A stretch of 9,872 nucleotides of DNA from an uncultured Clostridia bacterium (GCA_946620335.1 CAMONF010000175.1:1-9872); one strand, 5' to 3'. Positions 1 to 7,250 are shown, counted from the stretch's first letter. Translations and numbers: made by a program. The notes: generated by a model from the letters alone, not told the origin.

Positions 1-231
1 AAACACGGAATCCACGTAGCCGGCAAAGAGATCGTCCGGGTCATCTAGATTGGCGTCACTGGGGTCGATGGTTTCGGTGATGTCGGGTAGGGTTAATTCG
101 AGGGAGGAAACATTTTCCTCTGGCTCGGTCAGGTCCGCTTCAGCTGCGTAGGCGGAAACCGGTGCCGAGGTCATGATCATGGTGAAAGTCAGCATAAGAG
201 CAGTGAGTTTATTTAAGTAAGACTTCTTCAT
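1..231 (-). CDS. Secreted protein, N-terminal part only (runs off window start)
   Basis: The first 77 codons are present; the rest lies beyond base 1. The start follows AGAGGATCAACT-ATG, a good ribosome binding site with 7-nt spacing. Residues 1-29 form a signal peptide: Lys at 2, 3 and 8, a hydrophobic Met/Leu/Thr core, then an APVSAYA-A cleavage site near residues 29-30. The mature part begins with an acidic, Asp/Glu/Thr-rich linker (DITETIDPSD, then DPDDLFAGYVDSVF), which suggests a disordered spacer before an unseen folded domain. The protein is therefore exported, and may be a surface enzyme or binding protein. I do not recognise the family from this fragment. It is divergent from the zinc-ribbon gene, and the gap carries repeat element A. 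Confidence 0.85.
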   Translation of the reverse strand, partial: MKKSYLNKLTALMLTFTMIMTSAPVSAYAAEADLTEPEENVSSLELTLPDITETIDPSDANLDDPDDLFAGYVDSVF

Positions 232-269
232 AGTTGATCCTCTTTATGTGTGCTCACGGCAGTGGGTGT

Positions 270-313
270 ACTGGAATCAGGAACCGTCCCTGATTCCAGT
301 GTTCCTGATCCCC
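270..313. repeat. Repeat element A (GGGACGGTTCC family, short hairpin)
   Basis: An 11-bp perfect inverted repeat (CTGGAATCAGG at 271-281, CCTGATTCCAG at 289-299) encloses a 7-nt loop. It is followed by GTTCCTGAT, a third half-module. About 43 bp here match the reverse complement of element E at 8605-8649 with only two or so differences, so the two are inverted copies of one sequence. It lies between divergent genes: 5' UTR or upstream region of the secreted-protein gene on the minus strand, and just upstream of the promoter for the zinc-ribbon gene on the plus strand. Confidence 0.85.
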
Positions 314-320
314 ACTTTTG

Positions 321-329
321 TGGTACAAT
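321..329 (+). promoter_or_regulatory. Extended -10 promoter for the zinc-ribbon gene
   Basis: TGGTACAAT at 321-329 matches an extended -10 element (TGn-TATAAT type) about 50 bp upstream of the ATG. The best -35 candidate, TTCCTG at 302-307 with a 16-bp spacer, is poor and lies inside repeat element A. A small CCAC-TTTT-GTGG hairpin at 312-323 sits directly before it. Assigned by inspection only. Confidence 0.5.
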
Positions 330-379
330 GTAGCCTGTGCAAGGACCCGCCTACAGGGCCCGGCGAGGAGGAATGAGAG

Positions 380-646
380 ATGTATTTTGTGCCGGATGAA
401 ACGGAGAGATGCGGTTATTATGAGTGCGAGGGCTGTGGTACCCGCTTCCTCGATGTGCGGATTGCCCCGAGGATCGTCTGCCCTTACTGCGGCGAAGAGC
501 CGGATATGGAGGTGGGACCGGACGATCCTATGCCTGAGACCAAGGAGGAAGCTGTCCTCGTGAAGGTCGTTGAGGGTGAGGTCGTGGAGATGTATGACAA
601 GCTGCTCTCGTTGGCGGTGACTGGCGGGGATTTTGGCTGGATCTGA
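380..646 (+). CDS. Small zinc-ribbon protein (88 aa)
   Basis: The start follows GAGGAGG with an 8-nt spacer, so this ATG is well supported. Two CxxC knuckles are visible, CEGC at 16-19 and CPYC at 34-37, with an extra Cys at 11. This 14-residue gap between knuckles is typical of a rubredoxin-like zinc ribbon that binds one structural zinc. Residues 41-60 are acidic and probably disordered. The C-terminal half (VKVVEGEVVEMYDKLLSLAV, ending TGGDFGWI) looks like a short helix plus tail. No catalytic residues or membrane segment are visible. Ribbons of this kind usually bind nucleic acid or protein, but the partner is unknown. The gene is convergent with tcdA, and its TGA stop is the first three bases of repeat element B. 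Confidence 0.85.
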   Translation: MYFVPDETERCGYYECEGCGTRFLDVRIAPRIVCPYCGEEPDMEVGPDDPMPETKEEAVLVKVVEGEVVEMYDKLLSLAVTGGDFGWI

Positions 647-730
647 GACAGAGGGACGGTGAGACAGAGGGACGGTCCTTTTTACGCAAATTTCTTAAAT
701 TTGCGTAAAAAGGACCGTCCCTCTGTCTCA
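644..730. terminator. Repeat element B: 34-bp perfect palindrome between convergent genes
   Basis: Arms 660-693 and 697-730 are perfect reverse complements of 34 bp around a 3-nt loop (CTT). Each outer end reads TGAGACAGAGGGACGGTCC. Upstream, 644-660 is a direct copy of the outer 17 bases, giving a 16-bp tandem duplication. The TGA at 644-646 is the stop codon of the zinc-ribbon gene. The TCA at 728-730 is the stop of tcdA read on the other strand. The hairpin is long enough to act as a bidirectional terminator, although no clean U-tract follows it on either strand, so termination is inferred. Confidence 0.8.
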
Positions 731-1447
731 ACTGACCAGGTCCCGTACGACTTCTCCGGCCAGGATCAGGCCGGCGACGGAGGGGACGAAGGCGACGCTG
801 CCGGGGGTTGCGCGGCGACCGGGGGCCGGAGGTTCAGCCGGCGAGGCCTCTGCGCGGGGTTTCAGCGGCGGTTCGTCAGACCAGACCACCTTGAGGGAGT
901 CGATGCCGCGCTTTCTCAGCTCCCGCCGCATGACTTTGGCCAGCGGGTCCATGGTGGTGTCGAAGAGGTCGACGATCCGGAAACGGCTGCCGTCCAGCTT
1001 ATTTCCGGCGCCCATGCTGCTGATGACCGGAACGCCGCAGGACATGGCCTTTTCGATGATACAGAGCTTGGCGGTCACGGTGTCCACCGCGTCCACGACG
1101 TAGTCGTACTCATCGAAGGGAAATGTGTCGATGTTGTCGGGCAGGACGAAGCAGTTCCAGACCCGCACCACAGCATCCGGGTTGATGTCCGCAATCCTGT
1201 CCCGCATAATTTCGGTCTTGAAACGCCCGATGGCGGACCGAGTGGCGATGATCTGCCGGTTGAGATTGCTGGGTGCCACCGTGTCGTTGTCAATCAGGTC
1301 CAGGGAACCGATGCCGCTCCGGGCCAGGGCTTCGACGACAAAGCCGCCAACGCCGCCAACGCCGAAGACGGCGATGCGGGCAGCGGCCAGGCGGTCCATG
1401 GCTTCATTTCCCAGGAGGAGCCGGGTCCTGTCGAAGGTTCCTTCCAT
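728..1447 (-). CDS. tcdA: tRNA threonylcarbamoyladenosine dehydratase (E1-like, TcdA/CsdL family)
   Basis: This cytoplasmic E1-like enzyme uses ATP to dehydrate t6A37 of tRNA to the cyclic form ct6A. Visible motifs, numbered for the 239-residue form: the nucleotide-binding GVGGVG at 29-34, the acidic strand end LIDNDTV followed by SNLNRQ at 60-65 (ATP contact), DAVDTVTAK at 119-127, and SSMGAGNKLD at 143-152. The C-terminal GSVAFVPSVAGLILAGEVV is the usual TcdA ending. E. coli TcdA is 268 residues, so this one is slightly short. An upstream in-frame ATG at 1453 exists, but it is only 1 nt from the AAAGGAG site. The ATG at 1447 has 7-nt spacing and is preferred. The stop codon lies in element B. 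Confidence 0.93.
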   Translation of the reverse strand: MEGTFDRTRLLLGNEAMDRLAAARIAVFGVGGVGGFVVEALARSGIGSLDLIDNDTVAPSNLNRQIIATRSAIGRFKTEIMRDRIADINPDAVVRVWNCFVLPDNIDTFPFDEYDYVVDAVDTVTAKLCIIEKAMSCGVPVISSMGAGNKLDGSRFRIVDLFDTTMDPLAKVMRRELRKRGIDSLKVVWSDEPPLKPRAEASPAEPPAPGRRATPGSVAFVPSVAGLILAGEVVRDLVS

Positions 1448-1535
1448 GTTCATACTCCTTTACCAATGTTTCGGGGGCGAAACAGGCCATTTTGCCGGTA
1501 TGTCCGCCCCCGGTTTCGTATGTCATTTAAGCTGC

Positions 1536-1564
1536 CTGCCACCGGTTGAGACCGGGAACGGCAG
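1536..1564 (-). other. GC-rich hairpin after the glycoside hydrolase gene
   Basis: Just 3' of the hydrolase stop, CTGCC-ACCGGT and the matching ACCGG-GGCAG blocks form an imperfect two-part stem. There is no U-run after it, so it is at best a weak terminator or an mRNA-end structure. The gap to tcdA also holds an 8-bp inverted repeat (CGGGGGCG at 1472-1479, CGCCCCCG at 1505-1512), which would lie in the tcdA 5' UTR. No clear tcdA promoter was found, so read-through from the hydrolase is possible. Confidence 0.3.
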
Positions 1565-1567
1565 TTG

Positions 1568-4270
1568 TCAGCCAATCCGGCTGAGCCGCACCTCGCCGGT
1601 GATGCCGGAGAGGCCCTCCGGCTCCTTCTTTCCTGTGAAGGGGTCGGGTGTGCCGGCCATCTGTCTCTCGAGAGTGGTGGCCACGTCGATGCAGACGTGG
1701 TTGGCGCCTTCTTTCAGGGCCGGCGTCAGGGCGAACCGGTAGGTGGGCACAATCTGGATGCCCAGGCTTACGCCGTTCACGAAGACTTCGACGCCCTCGC
1801 TGGCTGCGGTGATCTCAAGGAGAGCGCCGCCTTGGCCGTCGAAAATGAAATCATTCTCATAGCGAACGTACCCGGAGAATTCCGGCAACTCCTCAGCCAG
1901 GTGGTCCGGCAGGGCGACCGCCTTGGCTTCCCCGAAGGAGGGGTAGCTGATGGCGTCGGTCAGGCTCCGCTGCCACTCGCCGGCAAAGGCCAGGGCCTCG
2001 CCGCCGGCCGGAAGCGGTGCCTTGTACACCGGCTCCATTTCTGCCGCGTCGGCAGACTTGTCGAGGACCAGGATCAGGCTGTGCAGCGGCTCGATATCCA
2101 GCGTCAGAGTGCGGTCCTCCAGGGCAGCAGGCCTCACTTCGTTGAAATATGCGTCGTCCTCGTAGGCGGGGGCGCCCGCCGGGTCGAAGGCCAGCGTCAC
2201 GGAGCCCTTGTAAGTCTGTGTCCCCTCGTTGACAAAGAGGAGAACTTCCGACTCGTCGCTGTGGATATATCTGAAATAGCGGATCCGGTTGTCCGCCGGG
2301 GCCAGCGAGAGGTCGCGGGCGCCGATGCCGTCCAGGGCGGGGACCAGCTCATCCAGCGTCTTCACACAGGATGCGGCTTTGAGGGCCTTGATGAGGGCTG
2401 CGTCGCGGGTTTCATTTCCCATGGCCGTATCCGCGATGCCTTCCGGATAAGCGTCGATGAAAATGACAGGCACGCCCGCGGCCGCCAGCTCAGGCACCGC
2501 CTCCGCGAAGGCCTTCGTCACGAACTGGAGATAAGGCACCACCAGAGCCCGGTAGGCCTGGGTGTTGACGCAGAAGAGCTTGCTGCCGATGGCGGTGCGG
2601 TAGCTGTCGCGGTCGGCAAAGACCTCCTGCGGGATGATATCGTAGTCGATCTGGCTGTCCGCCAGGACATGGCCCGGCGCGGAGTCGGACATGAAGCGGC
2701 CGGTCCAGTCGCCCTCGCCGTGGTAGAGGAGGGCAGCGGGCGCCACGTGCCGTCCGCCGGAAATGAGCTCACAGCACCGGTTCAGATACTTCATGAGATA
2801 CCCGAAGTGTCTGTAGAGCGGGTTGTGGCCATGGGCGTAGAAGTGGGGCGGGCAGTCCGGATCCGGGAATTCCTTGGGGTCGAAGGCGTGGGGAACGTAA
2901 TGGTTCACGCCGCGGACCAGCAGATGGTCGGCGATGTATTTCATGAGATGTACGCCTTCTCCCCAACCGTAGGCGCCGAAGGCCTCGCACATGGAGTTGC
3001 CCTTCTTCAGGGACTCGATGGCGGCGGCGCTGGAGGCAAGCTTGCCGAGGACATAGTGGTAGAAGGGCCCGATCCGACGGGCAAAAGCGCCATGGTCGTA
3101 GGTCAGGTCCTCGCCCTGGGGCAGGATCTGGCCGCCGATGTCGTCGATGCCGGCCATATCCTGGCCCGCCAGGCCGCGGAAATAGTGGCCCAGGGAGGAG
3201 CCGCAGCGGCTGTGGTGGTCATTGTCCTCGATGAGGTGGCCGATGTACTGGACGCCGCGCTCCCGGCACCAGGTGCCCAGCTGCATGGAGAAATCCTTTT
3301 TGACCAGCTTCGAGACCGCGTCCATGTAGGCGTATCTCACCTTGGCCGTCAGGGTCTCGTCCGCGCCGGTCTCCCAGAGGAGGACCAGGCAGAGGGCGTA
3401 GTCATCGCCCAGGCTCTCTTTGAGGGCGGCCTCAAGCTCCGCGCTCCAGGGATAGTCGATGGGGCTGCCGAAGGGGTCGGTGAAGTCGTACATGTGGCCG
3501 CTGCCCAGCTCCGGCTCGTCCGAGAAGAAGCCGGCGATGGTCTTGCCGAAATCGTCCTTGTAATGGGCATAGGGGGGCTCGTATACGGCGTCGATCAGGA
3601 CCCGGCAGGACTTGCCGTCCATCATGTTGATGTAGGAGCGGTGGTAGCCGTGGTTGCGGGAGATGTGGAGGGCGTAGACCTTCCAGGTCCCCTCCGGCAC
3701 CTGCCAGTTGACTTCGCCGTTGGAAATGAAAGCAGTGAGATCGATGCGGCTGTCTTCATTTGCAAAGCCGCTCATATCAAGGCGCACCGCCCAGAGACCC
3801 AGGAGCCGGTCATCGTCGAAGACGCGGGGGTCCTTCTCCATGGTGAAATTCTCGATCATGGATTTTTCGAAGGGATCCGGGTGGGCGAGGGCCTCAGCGC
3901 TGATGTGGAGGGTATCGCCGGCTGCGGGGGCGTAGGTGCGGCAGACAATGCTCTGGCGGCAGAGCTCGTCGGGCTCGTTGGCCATGGCGCCGTTGGCAAA
4001 GCCCGTCGGGAAATGGCTGTCGTCCAGGATCCAGACCTTCATATTGCGTTTTCTGGCCTCGTCCAGGATGATGTCCATATCGTGCCACCACTGGGGACCG
4101 CAGTAGTCGGGATGGGGGCGGCTCTCCACGCAGACGGCGCGAATGTTGCTGTCGTAAATCACCTGCATGTACTCGCGCAGGACCTCCTCGGATTCACCGT
4201 GGAGCCAGAGGAATGGGAAGATGTAGTTGTCTCCGCTCTCGCTGAGCAGGGCTTTCATTTTGTTAAGCAT
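1568..4270 (-). CDS. Cytoplasmic glycoside hydrolase, GH106/alpha-L-rhamnosidase-like, with C-terminal jelly-roll domain (900 aa)
   Basis: The start follows GGAGGTGA with correct spacing. There is no signal peptide, so it probably acts inside the cell on imported oligosaccharides. Residues 15-100 (FPFLWLHGE, RAVCVESRPHPDYCGP, WWHDMDIILDEARKRNMKVW, LDDSHFPTGFANG) read as the first strands of a TIM barrel of the large rhamnosidase-like group. GFFSDEPELG at 247-256 and SMCEAFGAYGWGEG at 426-439 carry acidic residues well placed to be catalytic (Asp251, Glu252, Glu429), which is inference. A further barrel or linker region with AALLYHGEGDW follows. Residues about 795-900 (YVRYENDFIF, FVNGVSLG) resemble the galactose-binding-like sandwich of GH2/GH106 enzymes. 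No transporter or regulator for a sugar lies beside it. Substrate is unknown; rhamnose is a family guess. Confidence 0.8.
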   Translation of the reverse strand: MLNKMKALLSESGDNYIFPFLWLHGESEEVLREYMQVIYDSNIRAVCVESRPHPDYCGPQWWHDMDIILDEARKRNMKVWILDDSHFPTGFANGAMANEPDELCRQSIVCRTYAPAAGDTLHISAEALAHPDPFEKSMIENFTMEKDPRVFDDDRLLGLWAVRLDMSGFANEDSRIDLTAFISNGEVNWQVPEGTWKVYALHISRNHGYHRSYINMMDGKSCRVLIDAVYEPPYAHYKDDFGKTIAGFFSDEPELGSGHMYDFTDPFGSPIDYPWSAELEAALKESLGDDYALCLVLLWETGADETLTAKVRYAYMDAVSKLVKKDFSMQLGTWCRERGVQYIGHLIEDNDHHSRCGSSLGHYFRGLAGQDMAGIDDIGGQILPQGEDLTYDHGAFARRIGPFYHYVLGKLASSAAAIESLKKGNSMCEAFGAYGWGEGVHLMKYIADHLLVRGVNHYVPHAFDPKEFPDPDCPPHFYAHGHNPLYRHFGYLMKYLNRCCELISGGRHVAPAALLYHGEGDWTGRFMSDSAPGHVLADSQIDYDIIPQEVFADRDSYRTAIGSKLFCVNTQAYRALVVPYLQFVTKAFAEAVPELAAAGVPVIFIDAYPEGIADTAMGNETRDAALIKALKAASCVKTLDELVPALDGIGARDLSLAPADNRIRYFRYIHSDESEVLLFVNEGTQTYKGSVTLAFDPAGAPAYEDDAYFNEVRPAALEDRTLTLDIEPLHSLILVLDKSADAAEMEPVYKAPLPAGGEALAFAGEWQRSLTDAISYPSFGEAKAVALPDHLAEELPEFSGYVRYENDFIFDGQGGALLEITAASEGVEVFVNGVSLGIQIVPTYRFALTPALKEGANHVCIDVATTLERQMAGTPDPFTGKKEPEGLSGITGEVRLSRIG

Positions 4271-4324
4271 GGGTCACCTCCGGTTGTAGATGGGAGCGGC
4301 GATGCCGGTCCGATGTTATAGTTC

Positions 4325-4353
4325 ATTGTAGCATAACGCAGAAAAAGTGGAAA
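4325..4353 (-). promoter_or_regulatory. Sigma-A-type promoter for the glycoside hydrolase gene
   Basis: On the minus strand TTTCCA (4348-4353) and TACAAT (4325-4330) are separated by exactly 17 bp, and the -10 is preceded by TGC, an extended -10. Transcription would begin about 45-50 bp upstream of the ATG. The -35 hexamer lies within the degraded half-copy of the repeat family (element C1), so the repeat appears to supply part of this promoter. Confidence 0.65.
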
Positions 4354-4383
4354 TCAGGGAAGGTTCCTTTTCCCACTTTTCAT
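4343..4383. repeat. Degraded half-copy of the repeat family (C1)
   Basis: This stretch is a direct, diverged copy of the left arm of palindrome C: AAATCAGGGAAGGTTCC here against GAATCAGGGACGGTTCC there, both followed by TTTTCCCACTTTTCATT. It has no matching inverted arm of its own, so it is a monomer next to a palindromic dimer. Confidence 0.8.
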
Positions 4384-4396
4384 TGAGGTGGGGATG

Positions 4397-4481
4397 GAAA
4401 ATGGGAATCAGGGACGGTTCCTTTTCCCACTTTTCATTTTATGAAAAGTGGGAAAAGGAACCGTCCCTGATTCCCATTTTC
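4397..4481. terminator. Repeat element C: 41-bp perfect palindrome 3' of mscS
   Basis: Arms 4397-4437 and 4441-4481 are perfect reverse complements of 41 bp around a TTT loop. The arm contains GGGAATCAGGGACGGTTCC followed by TTTTCCCACTTTTCAT. The stem base carries AAAA on one side and TTTT on the other. It begins 16 bp after the mscS stop codon. Position and structure fit a strong transcription terminator or 3'-end block for mscS, and it also separates mscS from the hydrolase promoter. The function is inferred. Confidence 0.75.
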
Positions 4482-4497
4482 TCAATTTCAGGCCGCG

Positions 4498-5421
4498 TCA
4501 GTCGCCCTGGTGGACGACGACCTGCGGGAAGGGGATCTCGATGCCGTTGGCATCGAAGAGGATTTTGAGCTCGCGGTTGAGCCGCCGCCGGGCGGCAAAG
4601 ACGTTGGTCTCCCGGCAGGGGACGCAGACGCGGACGGTGACGCCGCTTGCGCCCAGGGATTCCACGCCGTAGTAGATGGGAATGTCGGTGAAGACATCTG
4701 TGTTGGCCTTGTAGATTTTCTCCAGATTATCCTTGATTACCTTTTCCATCTCCGGAATGTTCGTGCCGTAGGAAACGTCGCAGTCGCAAATGGCCAGGGA
4801 CAGGTTCTTGGACCGGTTCTGGAAGTTGCGGATGTCGGAGTTGTTGACGACCTTGATGTTGCCGCCGGCGTCCTCGATGGAGGTGGTGCGGACGCCGATG
4901 GATCTGACCGTGCCGCGGAAGTCGTCCAGGATGATGATGTCGCCGATGGAGTACTGGCCTTCAAAGATGATGAACATGCCGGTGATGATATCCTCGATGA
5001 GGCTCTGGGCGCCGAAGCCGAGAATCAGGCCGATGATCCCGACGCCGGCCAGGACAGCCGTCGTGTTGACGCCGAGGATGGACAGGGACCAGAGGATGGC
5101 AAGGATGACAGCCGCGTAGCGGAGAAGGGCCAGGATGAGGGTGGTGACGGTGCGGGCCCGCTCATTTTTCTCACCGATGGCGATCAGAATGGAGTGGATG
5201 ATGCTGTAGACGAGTATGACGACCGCCAAGGCAAGGATGACTGTCAGGATGTGGGCGATGGTGATCCGGCCGCTTCGCTCGATGAGGAAGTAAGTCTTCT
5301 CCAGATCCAGGATTTCATTTTTCATACTCTCCGGGATGGGAAGAATCCGGGGGTTCAGCAGCAGAATGATGATGACGAGGGCGATACCCATTCCGATATA
5401 AGCCTTTGTGTTCTTTTTCAT
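4498..5421 (-). CDS. mscS: Small-conductance mechanosensitive channel, MscS family
   Basis: This inner-membrane channel opens under membrane tension and releases solutes during osmotic down-shock; it acts as a heptamer. At 307 residues it is close to E. coli MscS (286). Membrane segments are seen at about 7-23, 53-82 and 94-116, followed by the pore helix TM3 at 121-155 with AGVGIIGLILGFGAQS, LIEDIITGMFIIFEGQYSIGD, the family's best-conserved region. The beta domain (DDFRGTVRSIGVRTTSI, then VVNNSDIRNFQN) and the mixed alpha/beta vestibule follow, ending EIPFPQVVVHQG as is typical. The start follows GAGGAGG with 7-nt spacing. It lies 35 bp downstream of the Pro/Thr-rich gene on the same strand, so the two are probably co-transcribed. 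Palindrome C closes the unit. Confidence 0.95.
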   Translation of the reverse strand: MKKNTKAYIGMGIALVIIILLLNPRILPIPESMKNEILDLEKTYFLIERSGRITIAHILTVILALAVVILVYSIIHSILIAIGEKNERARTVTTLILALLRYAAVILAILWSLSILGVNTTAVLAGVGIIGLILGFGAQSLIEDIITGMFIIFEGQYSIGDIIILDDFRGTVRSIGVRTTSIEDAGGNIKVVNNSDIRNFQNRSKNLSLAICDCDVSYGTNIPEMEKVIKDNLEKIYKANTDVFTDIPIYYGVESLGASGVTVRVCVPCRETNVFAARRRLNRELKILFDANGIEIPFPQVVVHQGD

Positions 5422-5456
5422 TTTGTTACCTCCTCAAGGATGTGTGGCGGGAAAGG

Positions 5457-7091
5457 TCAAAAGTTCACTTGATCGTGCTGATCATAATAGTATGTCAGAC
5501 CGTTGGCTGAATCAGAGACGTCGTAGTAGGCTTCGAGAATGAAAGCGGAATCCTCTGTCAGATCCGGAACATTGTTGAAAGTCAATGTCACCAGGGTTTC
5601 GCCGCCCTCGGTAATGATGGCAGTGTCCGGGCTGAAGTAATCATTACCGGATTCAGCAGAAGCGTTCTCGAAGACGGTAAGAGCACCTCCCAAAAGGTTG
5701 AGAGTGAGATCCTGGGCGGCATCATTGAGCTTGTAATAGAAGGTCACGGAGGTGCCGTCTATGGTGTAGCCCTTCGGGTGATCGCCGCTCTGGTCGGCAG
5801 TGATCAGGTTGTTCAGATAGAACTCGTAGGTTTTCTGCACGGAGCCTGACTCGCCGGCCTTGTTGGTGTAATTGATATCAACTTCAAGCGTTACGCTGTC
5901 CTGGGTATCGCTGATACTGACGGGAGTTGACATGAGACTGACATCCCAGGTGGATGAGCCGGCGTCATACGTGTACTCATTGCCGCCGTATTCGTGATCT
6001 GTAATATCACGGAAATCACCGGTGCCGGGATCCTTCATCCAGAGGGTGGCCTGGGCGGTTCCGCTGGACGCTTCTTCCTCGTCCCAGACCGAGTTCAGCG
6101 AGACGGTCAGATTGGGGAAGAACACATATGTGGTCTCATCTTCGTCCATCATCTCAAGGCTGATTGTGATATTGTCGATGGTTGGCTCCTCACCTTCCGG
6201 TATCGGTGTGGGTGTGGGTGTCGGAGAGAGGGACGGTGAGGGCGTCGGGGTAGGTGTGGGCGTTGGCGTCGGTGTAGGAGTAGGCGTTGGTGTAGGAGTA
6301 GGAGTCGGCGTCAGTGTTGGAGTAGGGGTGGGTGTCGGCATATTGGTAGGCCGCCTTGTGGGTGTCGGCGTATTGGTAGGCCGCCTTGTGGGCGTCGGCG
6401 TATTGGTAGGCCGTCTTGTGGGCGTCGGCGTATTGGTAGGCCGCCTTGTGGGCGTCGGCGTATTGGTAGGCCGGCGCGTCGGTGCCGGCGGGTCGGTCGG
6501 CCATGGCCGGTATGTCACAGGTGGCTCGGTGGGAATATAGGTTGGCGGAATCGGCGTCGGTGTGTTGGTGATCGCCGGACGCGCCGTAGGTGTCGGCGTC
6601 AAGGTGGGTGTTGGAGTAGGTGTGACGGTCGGTGTCGGCGTGGGCGTAGCCGTGGGTGACGGTGTGGCCGAGGGCGTCAACGTTGGTTCCACGGTCACCG
6701 TGGGGGTCACGGAATCGGTTGGCGCCGGGGAAGGAGCCGTCGTCGGCAGGACGGTCGGTGTTTTTGATGGGGCGGGAGAGGGATTGGTGGTCGGAGGCGA
6801 AGTCGGCTTGTCCGCTGTGCCGCCCTCCTCGGGTGAGGTACCGGGCACATGGTCACCGCCGGCGCCGTCAGGCGCAGGTGAGATGGTATCGCTGCCGACC
6901 GGAAGGCGCGGGTTCACCCCGGGCATGAGCATAAGGGCAGCGATGGAAAAGACAATCAAAATGAACCCGTTCAGGTGAAGCAGTTGCTTGATGGCTGACG
7001 GGTTCATGTAGAGTCCTTTATGGTGCTTACCGCCTTTTACCGGCTCTTTGGCTTCGGCAAATTCGGGGTATTGGTCATCTATTTCTCTCAT
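5457..7091 (-). CDS. Membrane-anchored Pro/Thr-rich surface protein with tandem repeats
   Basis: Numbered from the ATG at 7091 (544 aa). Residues 1-38 are charged and soluble (MREIDDQYPEFAEAKEP, VKGGKHHKGLY). A hydrophobic segment follows at about 39-58 (FILIVFSIAALMLMPG) and acts as a signal anchor, leaving the rest outside. Residues about 96-296 are almost all Pro and Thr, a rigid stalk that may span the wall and be O-glycosylated (inference). Within it RRPTNTPTPT is repeated five times at about 206-255. Residues about 300-544 are acidic and beta-strand-rich, Ig-like in look, with no catalytic motif and no LPxTG. I do not recognise this domain. Start choice is uncertain: ATG 7007 has the better site (AAAGGA, 6-nt spacing), while ATG 7091 has only CCAGG but retains a coding-like leader. 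It precedes mscS by 35 bp. Confidence 0.8.
   Translation of the reverse strand: MREIDDQYPEFAEAKEPVKGGKHHKGLYMNPSAIKQLLHLNGFILIVFSIAALMLMPGVNPRLPVGSDTISPAPDGAGGDHVPGTSPEEGGTADKPTSPPTTNPSPAPSKTPTVLPTTAPSPAPTDSVTPTVTVEPTLTPSATPSPTATPTPTPTVTPTPTPTLTPTPTARPAITNTPTPIPPTYIPTEPPVTYRPWPTDPPAPTRRPTNTPTPTRRPTNTPTPTRRPTNTPTPTRRPTNTPTPTRRPTNMPTPTPTPTLTPTPTPTPTPTPTPTPTPTPTPTPSPSLSPTPTPTPIPEGEEPTIDNITISLEMMDEDETTYVFFPNLTVSLNSVWDEEEASSGTAQATLWMKDPGTGDFRDITDHEYGGNEYTYDAGSSTWDVSLMSTPVSISDTQDSVTLEVDINYTNKAGESGSVQKTYEFYLNNLITADQSGDHPKGYTIDGTSVTFYYKLNDAAQDLTLNLLGGALTVFENASAESGNDYFSPDTAIITEGGETLVTLTFNNVPDLTEDSAFILEAYYDVSDSANGLTYYYDQHDQVNF
6341..6490. repeat. Five in-frame 30-bp tandem repeats in the Pro/Thr stalk
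   Basis: Units starting TATTGGTAGG occur at 6341, 6371, 6401, 6431 and 6461, an exact 30-bp period. The middle copies differ at only one or two bases and the last has diverged in its second half. Each encodes ten residues (RRPTNTPTPT), so unit gain or loss would change stalk length without a frameshift. They are flanked by simpler GGTGTNGG-type Pro/Thr-coding repeats at about 6205-6340 and 6560-6680. Confidence 0.95.
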
Positions 7092-7170
7092 AAGGCAGTA
7101 CCTGGTTGAGTTTGATAGGAGGCCGGACAGCTGCCGGAGGGCAAAGTACAGATGAGCAACTGTCAAGCAT

Positions 7171-7250
7171 TGAAAACTATATATAATTTATTATATATAA
7201 ATAAATTGAAAAAGCCAGACTTTGTTTACAAAAAATTCATTATAGCTGCG
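7171..7250 (-). promoter_or_regulatory. AT-rich region upstream of the Pro/Thr-rich gene, possible promoter
   Basis: This is the most AT-rich stretch of the window. It holds a long TATATAAT..ATTATATA near-palindrome at about 7178-7200 and, on the minus strand, TATAAT at 7239-7244. The -35 region 17 bp further up (GCCATG) is poor, so the exact promoter is not resolved. The remaining gap to 7459 is filled by repeat element D, and no gene is seen. Confidence 0.35.

Noticed and set aside
659..1549. A plus-strand frame running through palindrome B and across tcdA
   Set aside because: It lies antisense to the strongly supported TcdA and has no ribosome binding site.
1565..4321. A 918-codon open frame on the plus strand opposite the glycoside hydrolase
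   Set aside because: Its translation is low-complexity in Val, Gly, Ala and Asp with no motif, while the minus strand encodes clear hydrolase landmarks with a proper ribosome site. It is an antisense shadow caused by GC-rich codon use.
4510..5472. A 320-codon plus-strand frame opposite mscS
   Set aside because: It is Asp/Gly/Val-rich with no recognisable domain; the minus strand encodes a textbook MscS.
6022..6540. A plus-strand frame encoding a long Val-Gly repeat
   Set aside because: It is the complement of the Pro/Thr repeat codons; there is no start context or folded flank.
7092..7166. An upstream TTG start that would extend the Pro/Thr-rich protein by 25 residues
   Set aside because: No ribosome binding site precedes it, and the added residues lie in what looks like 5' leader sequence.
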